From CAVQOB01 sp963714325 (GTDB lineage Bacteria; Pseudomonadota; Alphaproteobacteria; Rhizobiales; Hyphomicrobiaceae), in contig CAVQOB010000010.1 of the NCBI GenBank assembly GCA_963714325.1, forward strand, positions 292,715 to 356,714: 64,000 bases of DNA, read 5' to 3'. The notes below the pieces were generated by a model that saw only the letters and a program-made list of their open reading frames with translations, had not been told where the DNA came from and made no database searches. Of this stretch, positions 63,309-64,000 are shown piece after piece. Every line of letters starts with the position of its first letter. The first letter of the stretch is position 1. Both the position numbers and the translations under genes were made by a program.

Positions 63309-64000
63309 ATGGAAATCATCGACAATCTTTGGCTCGGGCTTCAGACCGCACTCAGCCTGACCAATCTCGCTTACTGCCTCGTCGGCGTGCTGCTTGGCAC
63401 GGCGGTCGGCGTTCTACCTGGGCTCGGGCCGACCGCTACCATTGCCATGCTATTGCCGGTGACCTCGGGCATGGCCCCTGTGTCGGCGTTGATCATGATG
63501 TCCGGGATCTTTTACGGGGCGCAGTACGGTGGATCGACCACAGCCATTCTCATCAATATGCCGGGTGAAGCCACCTCGGTCCCGACTGCCATGGACGGCT
63601 ATGCCTTGGCGCGGCAAGGCAAGGCGGGTCTGGCTCTAGCTGTGGCGGCGATTGCGTCATTCATCGCGGGCACCATTGCGACCGTCGTCATTGTGCTGTT
63701 CGCTCCCCCGCTTGCCGGCATTGCATTGAGCTTCGGTGGGGCGGAGTATTTCGCTTTGATGGTGCTTGGACTGGTGGCATCGATCGTGCTGGCGAGCGGA
63801 TCACTGCTGCACGCTTTCGGGATGGTCCTGCTCGGACTTTTGCTCGGATTGGTTGGCGTCGATGTGAATACTGGCATGCAGCGGTACAGCTTCGGCATCC
63901 CCGAACTTGCCGACGGGGTCGGGTTTGTCGTCGTTGCCATCGGCCTCTTCGGGCTTGGCGAGATCGTCGCGAACCTCGAGGATGACAAAATGCGCCAGGT
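63309..64000 (+). CDS. tctA: Tripartite tricarboxylate transporter large permease TctA (3' end outside window)
   Basis: TctA is the main sodium-coupled permease, usually about 500 residues with 11-12 helices. The first 230 residues are visible. They include the signature VGVLPGLGPTATIAMLLPVT near residue 40, and GIFYGAQYGGSTTAILINMPGEATSVPTAMDGY-type sequence at about residues 75-105. The ATG at 63309 is 10 bases past the tctB stop. Together with TctB and the Bug receptor it should import a di- or tricarboxylate or a related acid. The gene continues beyond base 64000. Confidence 0.95.
   Translation, partial: MEIIDNLWLGLQTALSLTNLAYCLVGVLLGTAVGVLPGLGPTATIAMLLPVTSGMAPVSALIMMSGIFYGAQYGGSTTAILINMPGEATSVPTAMDGYALARQGKAGLALAVAAIASFIAGTIATVVIVLFAPPLAGIALSFGGAEYFALMVLGLVASIVLASGSLLHAFGMVLLGLLLGLVGVDVNTGMQRYSFGIPELADGVGFVVVAIGLFGLGEIVANLEDDKMRQ

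Noticed and set aside
1..64000. CRISPR arrays, tRNA or rRNA genes, insertion sequences
   Set aside because: No regularly spaced repeats, cloverleaf-like genes, rRNA motifs or transposase motifs were recognised on reading; short RNAs could still be missed without a computed search.

Overview
The window looks like chromosome of an alphaproteobacterium of the order Hyphomicrobiales (Rhizobiales), probably near Bradyrhizobium, Rhodopseudomonas or Pseudolabrys. This is inferred from gene content and order (rpsA-sppA-ihfB-lapA leading to trpF-trpB; DUF1674-htpX-heparinase; an L,D-transpeptidase next to a DUF882 protein; a GapR homologue; TadG-like proteins), from high GC, and from several palindromic intergenic repeats of a type common in that group. 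No rRNA, tRNA, CRISPR array or insertion sequence was recognised.

Layout. 1-7429 (minus strand): rpsA, sppA, ihfB, lapA, an ornithine cyclodeaminase-like gene, a TRIC-family channel, a small membrane-anchored protein, trpF and a trpB cut by the window edge. 7.8-11.4 kb (minus): two TadG-like von Willebrand proteins either side of an extensin-like protein. 11.7-18.8 kb: DUF1674/SdhAF4, htpX, a heparinase II/III-like protein, gamma-glutamyltransferase and oligoendopeptidase F. 19.1-24.9 kb: a sigma-54-type response regulator, an L,D-transpeptidase with a frameshift, a DUF882 protein and a frameshifted gapR. 25-41 kb: housekeeping and envelope genes (HAD hydrolase, a Bug solute receptor, RlpA-like protein, App1-like phosphatase, hemF, ABC exporter, FAD oxidoreductase, Gfo/Idh/MocA, 2-hydroxyacid dehydrogenase, DedA, qor, holC), ending in dusA.

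At 42 kb a tyrosine recombinase lies head-to-head with dusA, a locus known as a target of integrating elements. From 43.7 kb to the window end lies an accessory catabolic and uptake cluster: two aldehyde dehydrogenases, three short-chain dehydrogenases, an HpcH/HpaI aldolase, a 2-hydroxyacid dehydrogenase, a zinc alcohol dehydrogenase, a two-domain cupin, a YciI-like protein, a LysR regulator, a complete Liv-type ABC importer, two Bug receptors and TctB/TctA. Three promoter gaps in this cluster carry the same dyad, TATAA-N7-TTATA, which fits a LysR T-N11-A box. This suggests the genes form one regulon that imports and oxidises a carboxylated or alcohol substrate; the substrate cannot be read from the sequence.

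Eight genes (L,D-transpeptidase, gapR, an ALDH, an SDR, livG, livM, livH, a Bug receptor) are broken by frameshifts. I traced 14 shifts, and every one is repaired by removing a single base. Nine fall within 2.2 kb of livGMH. This one-sided pattern points to sequence or assembly error more than to genuine decay, so these proteins may be intact in the organism.
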